This document shows, in pieces, positions 6,848 through 12,780 of a stretch of DNA of 12,780 nt (position 1 is its first letter; each line of letters begins with the position of its first letter). The position numbers and the translations under genes were made by a program. The notes beneath the pieces are model-generated. The model was not told the DNA's origin, did no database searches, and saw nothing but the letters and a program-made list of their open reading frames with translations. The DNA comes from an uncultured Bacteroidales bacterium (lineage in GTDB: Bacteria; Bacteroidota; Bacteroidia; Bacteroidales; P3). Location of the stretch: positions 1-12,780 of the forward strand of contig CAMURW010000014.1 of NCBI GenBank assembly GCA_947097635.1, written 5' to 3'.

Positions 6848-6943
6848 TTCTTTTTGGGTTCGTTTAGGGGCTTCTCTGCAGTTAGGAGACACCAGAAACC
6901 TCGTGTTCTAATAGCACAGCATCTATTTTGTACCGCAAGGCCG

Positions 6944-8623
6944 TTATTTCTTGTCTGTCATGGCTGGAACTTTTACTTTTGCAGCCGGCGATGCCTCGTT
7001 GGAAGGCAGTAGCGAGCCTTTGTGGATGAAGTCTATTGCTTGCCGCAGTTCGTCGTCCGAGGGCAACATAGTGGCAATGTAGGCATGGCTGCCATACATG
7101 CACGTTGCTATTTCTGCCTTTAGTTCCTGCTGCATATAGTCGCCATACTTGCTGATGCATTTTGCATCGCGTGTCAGTCCGTTCGCATCTCCTATTTTCA
7201 TTACCTGTTCAAATAAGGTGGGTGGGGTGGAAAAGTGGTCGATAAAATCATTGGCATCGGGATATTGCACGCGCAGCTTGTCCCAGTTTCGTGCCACGTA
7301 GCGCATCGCCGTCTCGCGGAAAGCACCTTTTTCCGTCAGCATGTTGGCATACACCAATGCTTCGTCGGCAAAGCGCGGAATCGTCAAATCGGGTGAGATG
7401 CCGCCGCCGCCATATACTACGCGTCCTTTGCGGGTGTAATAGCGCGTGGTGTCTGTAGGAGAGTAGGTGACGCTGTCGCTATAGAAGTCGTAGAGCCGCA
7501 TGATGTATTCGCGCATATAGGTGTCGCTGCCTTTGTCGTAGCTGCGCTGTATGCAGCGTCCCGAGGGGGTGTAATAGCGTGCCACGGTAAGGCGCATTGC
7601 CGACTGGTCCGGCAGGGGGATGAACACTTGCACCAATCCTTTGCCGAAGCTGCGGCGGCCCACTATCTTCGCACGGTCGTTGTCTTGCAGCGCCCCTGCC
7701 ACAATTTCGCTGGCCGAGGCGCTGTTCTCGTTAATAAGCACAGTGATGCCGCCCTGGGTGAAGAGGCCTGTGTTCGACGAGCGGAATTCCTCTCTGCGAC
7801 GATGTGCTCCTTGCGTGAAAACTATCAATCGTCCTGCCGACAGCAACTCATCTGCCACGGCGACGGCAGCATCCATCACTCCGCCCCCATTGCCACGGAG
7901 GTCCAGGACAAGATGCCGCATACCTTTTTTCTTAAGAGTTTTCAGCGCGTCGTGGAATTCCTCCGCCGTGGTGAGGGTGAAACTGTGTATGGACACATAC
8001 CCTATGGTGTCGCTCAGCATCTTGCTACAACTGATGCTGGGTGTGGAGACGGCGGCACGTTTGAGATGCAGCTGCTGAGGCCGACTTTGGCCATAGTGCT
8101 TCACCGTCAGCACCACGCTGGTGTTTCGCGGACCTTTTATCAGCTTCACTACGGTGTCCAGCGGCATGTTCACGCCGCTCACCTTTTTGCCTCCTACTTC
8201 GAGGATGCAGTCGCCGGGTTGAAGGGTGACGCGGCTGGCAGGGCTGCCTGCAATCACGTTGTTCACAAAGACGGAGTCGTGTATGCTGTATAGCAGTATG
8301 CCTATCCCCTCCAATTGTCCGCTCATCTGCTCCTGGTCGCTTTCCAGTGCCTCGCGGCCCACATAGCTGCTAAAGGGATCCAGGGAGTAAAGCATGGTGG
8401 ACAGCGTGTGGTCCACAAGGGAGTCGTAGCTTATTTCATTGACATATTCCTTGTCCAGCACGTCCAGCGCATAGTTTAGTTTGCGAAAGGCATAGTAGTG
8501 CGTGTTGTCACGGCTGCTGTCCATATAGTGCATCGGGGACATCTTTTTCCCGATGAAGATGCCTGCCGCCATCGCCATGCATACAACCAGGAAACAAATA
8601 GAGATTCTTACGTATCGTGTCAT
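6944..8623 (-). CDS. S41 family C-terminal processing peptidase with PDZ domain
   Basis: A 559-residue membrane-anchored serine protease. Residues 6-25 form an N-terminal signal anchor. Residues about 40-95 are the helical N-terminal region (YALDVLDKEYVNEI, SLDPFSSYVG). Residues about 100-185 are the PDZ domain (GIGILLYS, AGSPASRVTLQPGDCILEVGG) that binds substrate C-termini. Residues about 190-365 are the S41 catalytic core: LVLDLRGNGGGVMDAA, then the nucleophile S303 in ENSASASEI and the general base K328 in SFGKG, with the 25-residue spacing seen in Tsp. YGGGGISPDLTIP (404-416) and a roughly 140-residue C-terminal helical part match Bacteroidetes members. It is expected to trim periplasmic proteins. 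The start is set by the signal anchor; the upstream open codons run into the loop of a terminator. TlpA follows. Confidence 0.94.
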   Translation of the reverse strand: MTRYVRISICFLVVCMAMAAGIFIGKKMSPMHYMDSSRDNTHYYAFRKLNYALDVLDKEYVNEISYDSLVDHTLSTMLYSLDPFSSYVGREALESDQEQMSGQLEGIGILLYSIHDSVFVNNVIAGSPASRVTLQPGDCILEVGGKKVSGVNMPLDTVVKLIKGPRNTSVVLTVKHYGQSRPQQLHLKRAAVSTPSISCSKMLSDTIGYVSIHSFTLTTAEEFHDALKTLKKKGMRHLVLDLRGNGGGVMDAAVAVADELLSAGRLIVFTQGAHRRREEFRSSNTGLFTQGGITVLINENSASASEIVAGALQDNDRAKIVGRRSFGKGLVQVFIPLPDQSAMRLTVARYYTPSGRCIQRSYDKGSDTYMREYIMRLYDFYSDSVTYSPTDTTRYYTRKGRVVYGGGGISPDLTIPRFADEALVYANMLTEKGAFRETAMRYVARNWDKLRVQYPDANDFIDHFSTPPTLFEQVMKIGDANGLTRDAKCISKYGDYMQQELKAEIATCMYGSHAYIATMLPSDDELRQAIDFIHKGSLLPSNEASPAAKVKVPAMTDKK

Positions 8624-8659
8624 TGATTTATTGTCGCTAATGCCGTAGGAGGGAAGTGC

Positions 8660-8709
8660 AAAAAGCCGTCTTGCCTCCACATGAATTAATTAACGAGGCG
8701 AGGCGGCTT
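8660..8709 (-). terminator. Rho-independent terminator after the ABC exporter operon
   Basis: Two 15-base arms, AAGCCGTCTTGCCTC (8663-8677) and GAGGCGAGGCGGCTT (8695-8709), pair along their full length with two G-U pairs around a 17-base AT-rich loop. On the minus strand the stem runs into TTTTT. It starts 24 bases after the permease stop and ends 36 bases before the protease start, separating the two units. Confidence 0.82.
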
Positions 8710-8733
8710 ATTATTGTATAGAAATCCATGTTT

Positions 8734-9975
8734 TTATTTTCCGAACATCACGCGTTCGCTGTTGAACATCTTGGTAAGCAGCACCACGGTGAGACCAGAA
8801 TAAACAATGTTGGATGCCACTGTGACGAGGAACGGCATCAGTGACACGTCATGTGTGAACACCATAGCCATGCTTTGCACGCTGTTGTAGAAAGGCACCA
8901 GATAGGGCACACCGGAAGAGGGTATGTCACCGAGCATGGGAGTGAAACTCACCGCCATTACCAATATCATCAAAGGCAGCGTCATGGTTTGCGCACTTTT
9001 CACGCTCTTCGCCCAGGCACTGATAATGCTGGTGATGCTGATGAGCAGCAGCACGGTACTGAGAATGATAAACAACAGCATGGCGTAATCGCTAAAGGTA
9101 TAAAGGTGGGAAGTGGCACCTTTCAGCATCTCCACCTCCTCGCCCTCGCCGGATATCATCTTGGGCAGCGACAGAATAATACCCAGGAAGCTGCTGACGC
9201 CGCTCAGCAGGGCTATGCAGGAAAGACTGAACACCTTGCCCATTGCCAGCTGGTTTCGCGGCATGGGGGTGACGAGCAACGTGGCGATAGTGCCACGCTC
9301 CTTCTCGCCAGCTATGCTGGTAGGTGCCACGCTCATGCAGGCGCTGAACAGCATCATCAGGATAAGCATGGGCAGAAATATTCCGAATACAGAGCCCAGC
9401 TCGTCGGCTGCAGAACTTGCGTCGTAGAAAAGGCTCTCGCCGTTTTCGTCCACGCCAGCGTTGACGTTGAAAATATTGCAGGGGAGACAAATGGTGTTCT
9501 CGAACCTGTCCAGCACGCCAACGATGTTGTAATAGGCAGCCTTGGAATTCGGCGAGGAGGAGTTGTAGAATACTCCCACGTTAGGCCGCAAAAGGCTGTC
9601 GGTTAACCAAGACGCACTGTTCTCGTCCTCCATGGCTGCCAGGAAACCTGCGGGGAAGGAGACCAGTACCATATCATTGTCCTTATTTTTCAGCTGCTCT
9701 TTGATGAATGGCACGTCGAAGCCCTCGGTGACGATGTTGTAGTGCAGCGAGTCGAACAGCGGCAGCATCTCCACTGGCATGTTCTCCACATACACCTGCG
9801 TCACCACGCTGGTGTCTTCCTGGAACTTCTTTTCCATATTGTCGCCCACAAGACTGTAGATAAGAAATATCAGCAAACCAGGCATGATAACGACGGTGAA
9901 GAAGAGGCTGCGATCCTTGAAGAAACGGTTGAACTCCTTCTTCATGATAGTGCCTGTGGCATTTCTCTTGTTCAT
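8734..9975 (-). CDS. ABC-2 type transporter permease (NatB-like)
   Basis: A 413-residue integral membrane protein. One membrane helix (about 23-45) is followed by a roughly 150-residue extracytoplasmic domain, then five more hydrophobic segments at about 193-216, 248-270, 297-322, 331-348 and 381-402. The cytoplasmic coupling loop after the second helix reads SIAGEKERGTIATLLVTP (220-237), the hallmark of NatB/YhgE-like ABC-2 exporters. It should form a homodimer with the ATPase encoded just before it; its ATG overlaps the ATPase stop as ATGA, indicating coupled translation. NatB of Bacillus takes part in Na+ efflux, but ABC-2 relatives move many substrates, so sodium is not established here. 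It is closed by a strong terminator. The true start could be the internal Met at residue 11 (MKKEFNRFFKDR), but the ATGA overlap favours the longer form. Confidence 0.9.
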   Translation of the reverse strand: MNKRNATGTIMKKEFNRFFKDRSLFFTVVIMPGLLIFLIYSLVGDNMEKKFQEDTSVVTQVYVENMPVEMLPLFDSLHYNIVTEGFDVPFIKEQLKNKDNDMVLVSFPAGFLAAMEDENSASWLTDSLLRPNVGVFYNSSSPNSKAAYYNIVGVLDRFENTICLPCNIFNVNAGVDENGESLFYDASSAADELGSVFGIFLPMLILMMLFSACMSVAPTSIAGEKERGTIATLLVTPMPRNQLAMGKVFSLSCIALLSGVSSFLGIILSLPKMISGEGEEVEMLKGATSHLYTFSDYAMLLFIILSTVLLLISITSIISAWAKSVKSAQTMTLPLMILVMAVSFTPMLGDIPSSGVPYLVPFYNSVQSMAMVFTHDVSLMPFLVTVASNIVYSGLTVVLLTKMFNSERVMFGK

Positions 9976-10763
9976 TGTTGTCCTCCTTTCTCGCTCTTGT
10001 AGATTTCAAAGAAACGGTCCTCCAGATTCATGCCGTTGCATACAGCACTCAGCGTGTCGCAGCATATCATGCGGCCGTCTATTATCACCCCTACCCTGTC
10101 GCATAGCTTCTCCACCAGGCTGAAGATATGGGTGCTCAGTATGATGGTCCTGCCTTCGTCGCGCAACTGTTGCAGATAATCTGTCACCGTGCGTGCCGTC
10201 AGTACGTCCAAACCGTTGGTGGGCTCGTCGAAAATCACCACCTCCGGGTCGTGCACCAAACTTATCACGATGCTCAGTTTTTGCTTCATGCCAGTGGAAA
10301 GGTTCGCCACCTTCACCTCTGCGAACTTATCTATGCCGAATTGCAGGAAAAAGCGTTGCTTGCGCTCTCTGGCGATGTCCGGTGACACGTTGTGCAGCTC
10401 GCTGAAGAAGTCGTACAGATAGTTGGGCGTGAAGAAGTCCTCCAGCTTCAGCTCACTGCTTAGGAAGCCGATGCGATGACGCACCTCGTCGGGCTGCCGC
10501 ACCACGCTGTGGCCGTCCACAAAGGCATCGCCGAGGTCGGGCTTTATCAGCGTCGCCAATATGCGCAGGGTGGTGGTCTTGCCAGCGCCGTTGGGTCCTA
10601 GCAGACCGAAGATTTCACCTCGGCGAGCAGTGAAACTCAGATGGTCCACAGCGATTTTCCTAGGTTCTGTGGTACCTTCGATTTTTTGTTGCTTCCTGCT
10701 GAGGGTAAAGGTCTTTGAAACCTCTTCCACACGCAGAATGTCGTTCATAGGTTCTTGTTCCAT
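9972..10763 (-). CDS. ABC-2 transporter ATP-binding protein (NatA-like)
   Basis: A 263-residue cytoplasmic ATPase that powers the neighbouring permease. Walker A is GPNGAGKTT (56-64), the signature is LSTGMKQKL (155-163), Walker B is EVVIFDEPTNGLD (174-186) and the switch histidine is H211 in ILSTHIF. The opening, RVEEVSKTF (11-19), is normal for the family. A short insert at 20-36 before the usual A-loop region is rich in Lys, Gln and Glu. The C-terminal 45 residues are the usual end of NatA/CcmA-type proteins, with no extra domain. Two starts are possible, ATG at 10763 or five codons later at 10748 (MNDILRVEEV); the upstream one is given, and neither has a clear Shine-Dalgarno. The gene heads a two-gene operon with the permease. 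A TATCTTTG element at 10933-10926 could be its promoter. Confidence 0.92.
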   Translation of the reverse strand: MEQEPMNDILRVEEVSKTFTLSRKQQKIEGTTEPRKIAVDHLSFTARRGEIFGLLGPNGAGKTTTLRILATLIKPDLGDAFVDGHSVVRQPDEVRHRIGFLSSELKLEDFFTPNYLYDFFSELHNVSPDIARERKQRFFLQFGIDKFAEVKVANLSTGMKQKLSIVISLVHDPEVVIFDEPTNGLDVLTARTVTDYLQQLRDEGRTIILSTHIFSLVEKLCDRVGVIIDGRMICCDTLSAVCNGMNLEDRFFEIYKSEKGGQQ

Positions 10764-10918
10764 TAATTGTTCATAGCTTTAATTCCGCAAGCACGGTGTT
10801 TATGAATTGAGCGGCAGATTATTAATAAGTTTTTCCAGCAACCTGTCACTATTTTTCAATAATTGAATAACTGTTGGCATCTTTGCAACCCACTCAATAC
10901 CAATAATACCCAACAATC
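10764..10918. other. AT-rich intergenic stretch between the ABC operon and the transposase remnant
   Basis: These 155 bases hold no convincing gene. On the plus strand CATCTTTG at 10878-10885 is one base off TAnnTTTG and could be the old promoter of the transposase. On the minus strand no perfect -7 element for the ABC operon lies in this stretch; the nearest is just beyond it, inside the transposase remnant. The left end of the insertion element is probably here, but I cannot place its inverted repeat. Confidence 0.4.
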
Positions 10919-11326
10919 ATGGCTGCAAAGATACAAATAAAAAACGACCTGGTAAAAAAGTTTGGCAGATTTTATTCATTCACTGGCCATTGTCGCAACG
11001 ACGGCATGGCCGATGTCATCGATAACATGCTGGGTTACAGGAGCGCGTTTGCACAGTGCAACCATCCGAATATTTTCTTGGCCTTGGTTGCAGCCTTCCT
11101 CGCCGGAGGGTCATGCATCGAGAATGCGAATAGGGATTCCCGCATTTTCGCCAAAATATCCCAGGGTTGCCGCTTCAGCAATGCCGACACAATACTCGGG
11201 ATGATCAGGGCCGCTTCGGTCAGGAACAGGAAGATGCTGTTGTACCAGTTTCTGAAATCCGGGCAGACCCTTGCCAGAGCATACCATGTCTTCGATTGCG
11301 ACAGCCAGTTCGCCCCGAAAGGATAG
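10919..11326 (+). pseudogene. IS1380-family transposase remnant, N-terminal part only
   Basis: An open frame of 135 codons whose product resembles the start of IS1380-type DDE transposases. AKIQIK lies at the N-terminus (3-8) with a nearby FG, followed by VIDNMLGYR (33-41), GGSCIEN (63-69), SNADTIL (86-92), and LLYQFLKSGQ then FDCDSQF near the end. Complete members have about 430 residues, so roughly 300 are missing, including most of the catalytic core. About 20 residues also seem absent between MIRAAS and RNRKMLL compared with relatives as I remember them. After FAPKG the frame stops, and I could not follow the protein in the next 200 bases in any frame. The family call comes from recall of the motifs, not an alignment. 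It is read divergently from the ABC operon and is surely inactive. Confidence 0.68.
10926..10933 (-). promoter_or_regulatory. Candidate -7 element facing the ABC operon
   Basis: Read on the minus strand the bases are TATCTTTG, an exact match to TAnnTTTG. A T-rich tract, TTTTTT, lies 20 bases upstream in place of TTTG. Transcription would start about 155 bases before the ATPase ATG. It is the only perfect -7 match upstream of that gene within 170 bases. The motif also encodes Ala-Lys-Ile of the transposase on the other strand (GCA AAG ATA), so it may be coincidence. Confidence 0.4.
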
Positions 11327-12091
11327 TCGAGTTGATGGCACAGAAAAAGCCCTCCTGCAGAACCAGAAGAAGGAATCATAGCACTTCCCAGACACGCTGG
11401 CAAAACTGCCGTACTATACTTCAAGCGCACACGGGACTGGGTGGACGAATACCACCCGATCTCTTTCATGCCATAAACTCCGCAAGTCAAATTCTTGCGG
11501 GATATTGTAAATCGGAGACAACCCAAATCAAGGGATAAGCAGATAACATGTCAACTTACTTAGATTGTAAACGAAAGTCTCATCCCAATCCAACCCACCT
11601 CACTGCGTATCCGCGTCTCGCTTACACCTGGCATGCGCCAGAACTTTCCGACCCATTCCAGACCCATTCCAGACCCATCTCCGACCCACCCCCGACCCAT
11701 CTCCACTTCGTAAACCAGCCTTCCGTTACCCTCACTCTCTCACACGGCCGCCATACCACGAGAAAGGTAATGTTTCTCCAGAGACTGTACAATCTTGGAA
11801 ACAAGCAGATTGAGCATCATACACTGGGCCGAATGAGCGTTAAGGAAGTCCTCGATATCAAGAGTGTGGATGGCATGCCTGGCGAGAAGACCTGCGAAGC
11901 CTAATGGAGCATGCATCCGGGTTTATGGGGCAGACGATGCATGGCGTGGTGTTTTGCGGAGGGAGCATGGTCAGAGCAAAGGAATGCATTACAACGGCAA
12001 TTTCTTATATAAGATATTTCGATTATCCAAAATTCATCAATATCACGCAGAAAACTTTTGAACTTATCATCCACGAAACAAAAAAATTTGT
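11327..12091. other. Gene-poor, decayed stretch downstream of the transposase remnant
   Basis: About 765 bases without a gene I can support. The longest frame, on the plus strand from 11548 to 11904 (118 codons), gives a composition biased by a tandem repeat (many Pro, His, Thr) and no recognisable domain. Further on, the sequence becomes AT-rich (11990-12090). No RNA gene, tRNA or complete inverted repeat was found. It is best read as the leftover of an insertion or deletion event linked to the transposase remnant, ending at the promoter of the lipoprotein gene. Confidence 0.45.
11648..11702. repeat. Degenerate GACCCAT tandem repeat, five units of 10-12 bases
   Basis: Five consecutive units start at 11648, 11658, 11669, 11681 and 11691: CCGACCCATT, CCAGACCCATT, CCAGACCCATCT, CCGACCCACC and CCCGACCCATCT. 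The plus strand is C-rich; the minus strand therefore carries six runs of three or more G within 50 bases, one of five. Units differ by single-base changes and by length, as in an old slippage array. It lies in the gene-poor stretch and is too short and irregular for a CRISPR array. Confidence 0.85.
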
Positions 12092-12099
12092 TATCTTTG
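12092..12099 (+). promoter_or_regulatory. -7 promoter element for the lipoprotein-SprT genes
   Basis: TATCTTTG followed by CACAAC is an exact match to the Bacteroidetes -7 consensus and lies 93 bases before the lipoprotein ATG. A TTTG at the expected -33 spacing is not present; the upstream region is A-rich instead. The start of transcription would be near 12105, leaving an 88-base leader that contains a small TCAAT/ATTGA hairpin. Confidence 0.6.
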
Positions 12100-12192
12100 C
12101 ACAACCGCTGGGCACTTGATAGTGGAGTCAACATTTCTCAATCGCAATTGAATGACGCAATATTTCCCGAGGGTATACGTTAGTAATATGCT

Positions 12193-12408
12193 ATGAAGCA
12201 TAGACCACATATCTCTGCATTGCTCTGCGGCTTTGCCTTAGCAACCTTATTGCTTGGCGGTTGCAGCCATCGTGGTGTACGTATGCCACGTCACCGCAAA
12301 CGCAGACACTGCGACTGTCCCTCTTTCGGCATGAATCTGCCCTCCGCCGCTAATCAGCAGCAAAGCCACGCCATTCTTTTCCCTGGCACAGGAGTGGAAC
12401 AAATGTAA
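12193..12408 (+). CDS. Small lipoprotein with a Cys-x-Cys basic segment
   Basis: A 71-residue protein. Residues 1-23 are a lipoprotein signal peptide with basic start MKHRPH, a hydrophobic stretch and the lipobox LGGC, giving lipidated C24. The mature part is only 48 residues: a very basic piece, RGVRMPRHRKRRHCDCPSF (27-45), with the pair C40 and C42, then a Gln/Ser-rich tail. I recall similar short Bacteroidetes lipoproteins with an Arg/Lys run followed by C-x-C-P-S/T-F/W, but know no function for them. The stop is followed after 10 bases by the SprT-like gene, whose AGGA ribosome site sits in the gap, so the two are co-transcribed. A -7 promoter element lies 93 bases upstream. Whether the CxC binds a metal is not known. 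Confidence 0.72.
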   Translation: MKHRPHISALLCGFALATLLLGGCSHRGVRMPRHRKRRHCDCPSFGMNLPSAANQQQSHAILFPGTGVEQM

Positions 12409-12418
12409 CCCAGGAACT

Positions 12419-12780
12419 ATGGATCAAGCCACAACAACGAAATATAAGGTCATACTGGGACGCTACCTCTACGCCGATGCCGTGGACGGTGTGTTCGACT
12501 TTATGAACCATCACAGCGTGGACCTGCATATCACCCGCGACCGGCGCAGCAAACTGGGCGACTACCGGTGGCCGCAACATGGCTACACACATCACACTAT
12601 CAGCATCAACGGCAGCCTGAACCCTTATATGTTCCTGTTGGTGATGCTGCACGAACAAGCACACCTGCTCACCTACCTGCAATACCACCGCAGCGTGCAG
12701 CCTCATGGCCACGAATGGCAGGACAACTATCGCCGCCTGCTGCTGAACTATGCCGCCAAAGGCTGTTTCCCCAAGGAGTG
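12419..12780 (+). CDS. SprT-like zinc metallopeptidase domain protein (cut by the right edge)
   Basis: The first 120 codons of a gene that runs off the window. The zinc-binding HEQAH (78-82) sits in FLLVMLHEQAHLLTY, and the third ligand is expected in PHGHEWQDNYRRLL (95-108), most likely H98. This HExxH plus HGxxW arrangement is that of SprT and Spartan domains. Upstream, FDFMNHHSVDLHITRDRRSKLGDYR (26-50) corresponds to the usual lead strand in which the protein is scanned for R-x-x-K-x-G. Eukaryotic Spartan cleaves DNA-protein crosslinks; the bacterial proteins are less well studied, so DNA-crosslink proteolysis is only a possibility. There is no signal peptide, so the enzyme is cytoplasmic although its upstream partner is a lipoprotein. 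The start has AGGA 5 bases ahead. The C-terminus is not in view. Confidence 0.88.
   Translation, partial: MDQATTTKYKVILGRYLYADAVDGVFDFMNHHSVDLHITRDRRSKLGDYRWPQHGYTHHTISINGSLNPYMFLLVMLHEQAHLLTYLQYHRSVQPHGHEWQDNYRRLLLNYAAKGCFPKE

Noticed and set aside
7628..9606. Long plus-strand open frames opposite the protease and permease genes (7628-8293 and 8851-9606)
   Set aside because: They are His/Gln-rich shadows of well-supported minus-strand genes, with no domain of their own.
11035..11526. Minus-strand open frame of 163 codons opposite the transposase remnant
   Set aside because: It is antisense to the recognisable IS1380 motifs and its product has no familiar pattern.
11648..11702. CRISPR array
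   Set aside because: The units are 10-12 bases, contiguous, with no spacers, and no cas gene is present.
11548..11904. Plus-strand open frame of 118 codons
   Set aside because: It runs through the tandem repeat, has no recognisable domain or ribosome site, and its composition follows the repeat.
12350..12712. Minus-strand open frame of 120 codons opposite the SprT-like gene
   Set aside because: The plus strand encodes a clear HExxH protease here, so this is a shadow.

Overview
The window looks like a chromosomal segment of a Bacteroidales bacterium, most likely Prevotellaceae-like. Three things point there. Promoter elements match the Bacteroidetes -7 consensus TAnnTTTG (TACTTTTG at 3684-3677, TATCTTTG at 12092-12099), and most starts lack a strong Shine-Dalgarno. 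The proteins include types typical of the phylum (DUF2147, DUF2795, DUF4369-thioredoxin, DUF2520). An IS1380-type transposase remnant is present. The taxonomic call is inference from these features only.

Layout. On the left edge is a truncated DUF2147 gene (minus), divergent from a membrane-anchored FMN-binding protein with a flavinylation motif (plus). From 1075 to 10763 eleven genes run on the minus strand. Reading 5' to 3' (right to left) they form about four units: (a) an ABC-2 exporter ATPase and permease overlapping by ATGA, closed by a hairpin terminator; (b) an S41 processing protease, a TlpA-like thioredoxin, a Nudix hydrolase, the Fe-S carrier Mrp and a NifU C-domain scaffold, closed by a terminator; (c) a PduO cobalamin adenosyltransferase and a DUF2795 protein, with a well-formed promoter in front and a terminator behind; (d) a DUF2520 dehydrogenase-like protein and a TatD nuclease, which converge on the FMN-binding gene.

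From 10764 to 12192 the sequence is accessory and decayed. It holds a truncated, internally deleted IS1380-family transposase, a five-unit GACCCAT tandem repeat with G-run potential on the minus strand, and several hundred bases without a convincing gene. A -7 promoter element follows, then a small lipoprotein gene and a SprT-like zinc metalloprotease cut by the right edge.

The core is mostly housekeeping: Fe-S cluster assembly (NifU, Mrp), envelope redox and proteolysis (TlpA, S41 protease), export (ABC-2), cofactor chemistry (PduO) and DNA repair or nuclease work (TatD). I see no convincing new defence or mobile system. The points most worth a second look are the isolated, C-terminally anchored flavinylated protein, the IS1380 remnant with a promoter-like motif facing the ABC operon, the G-rich tandem repeat, and the lipoprotein-SprT pair.
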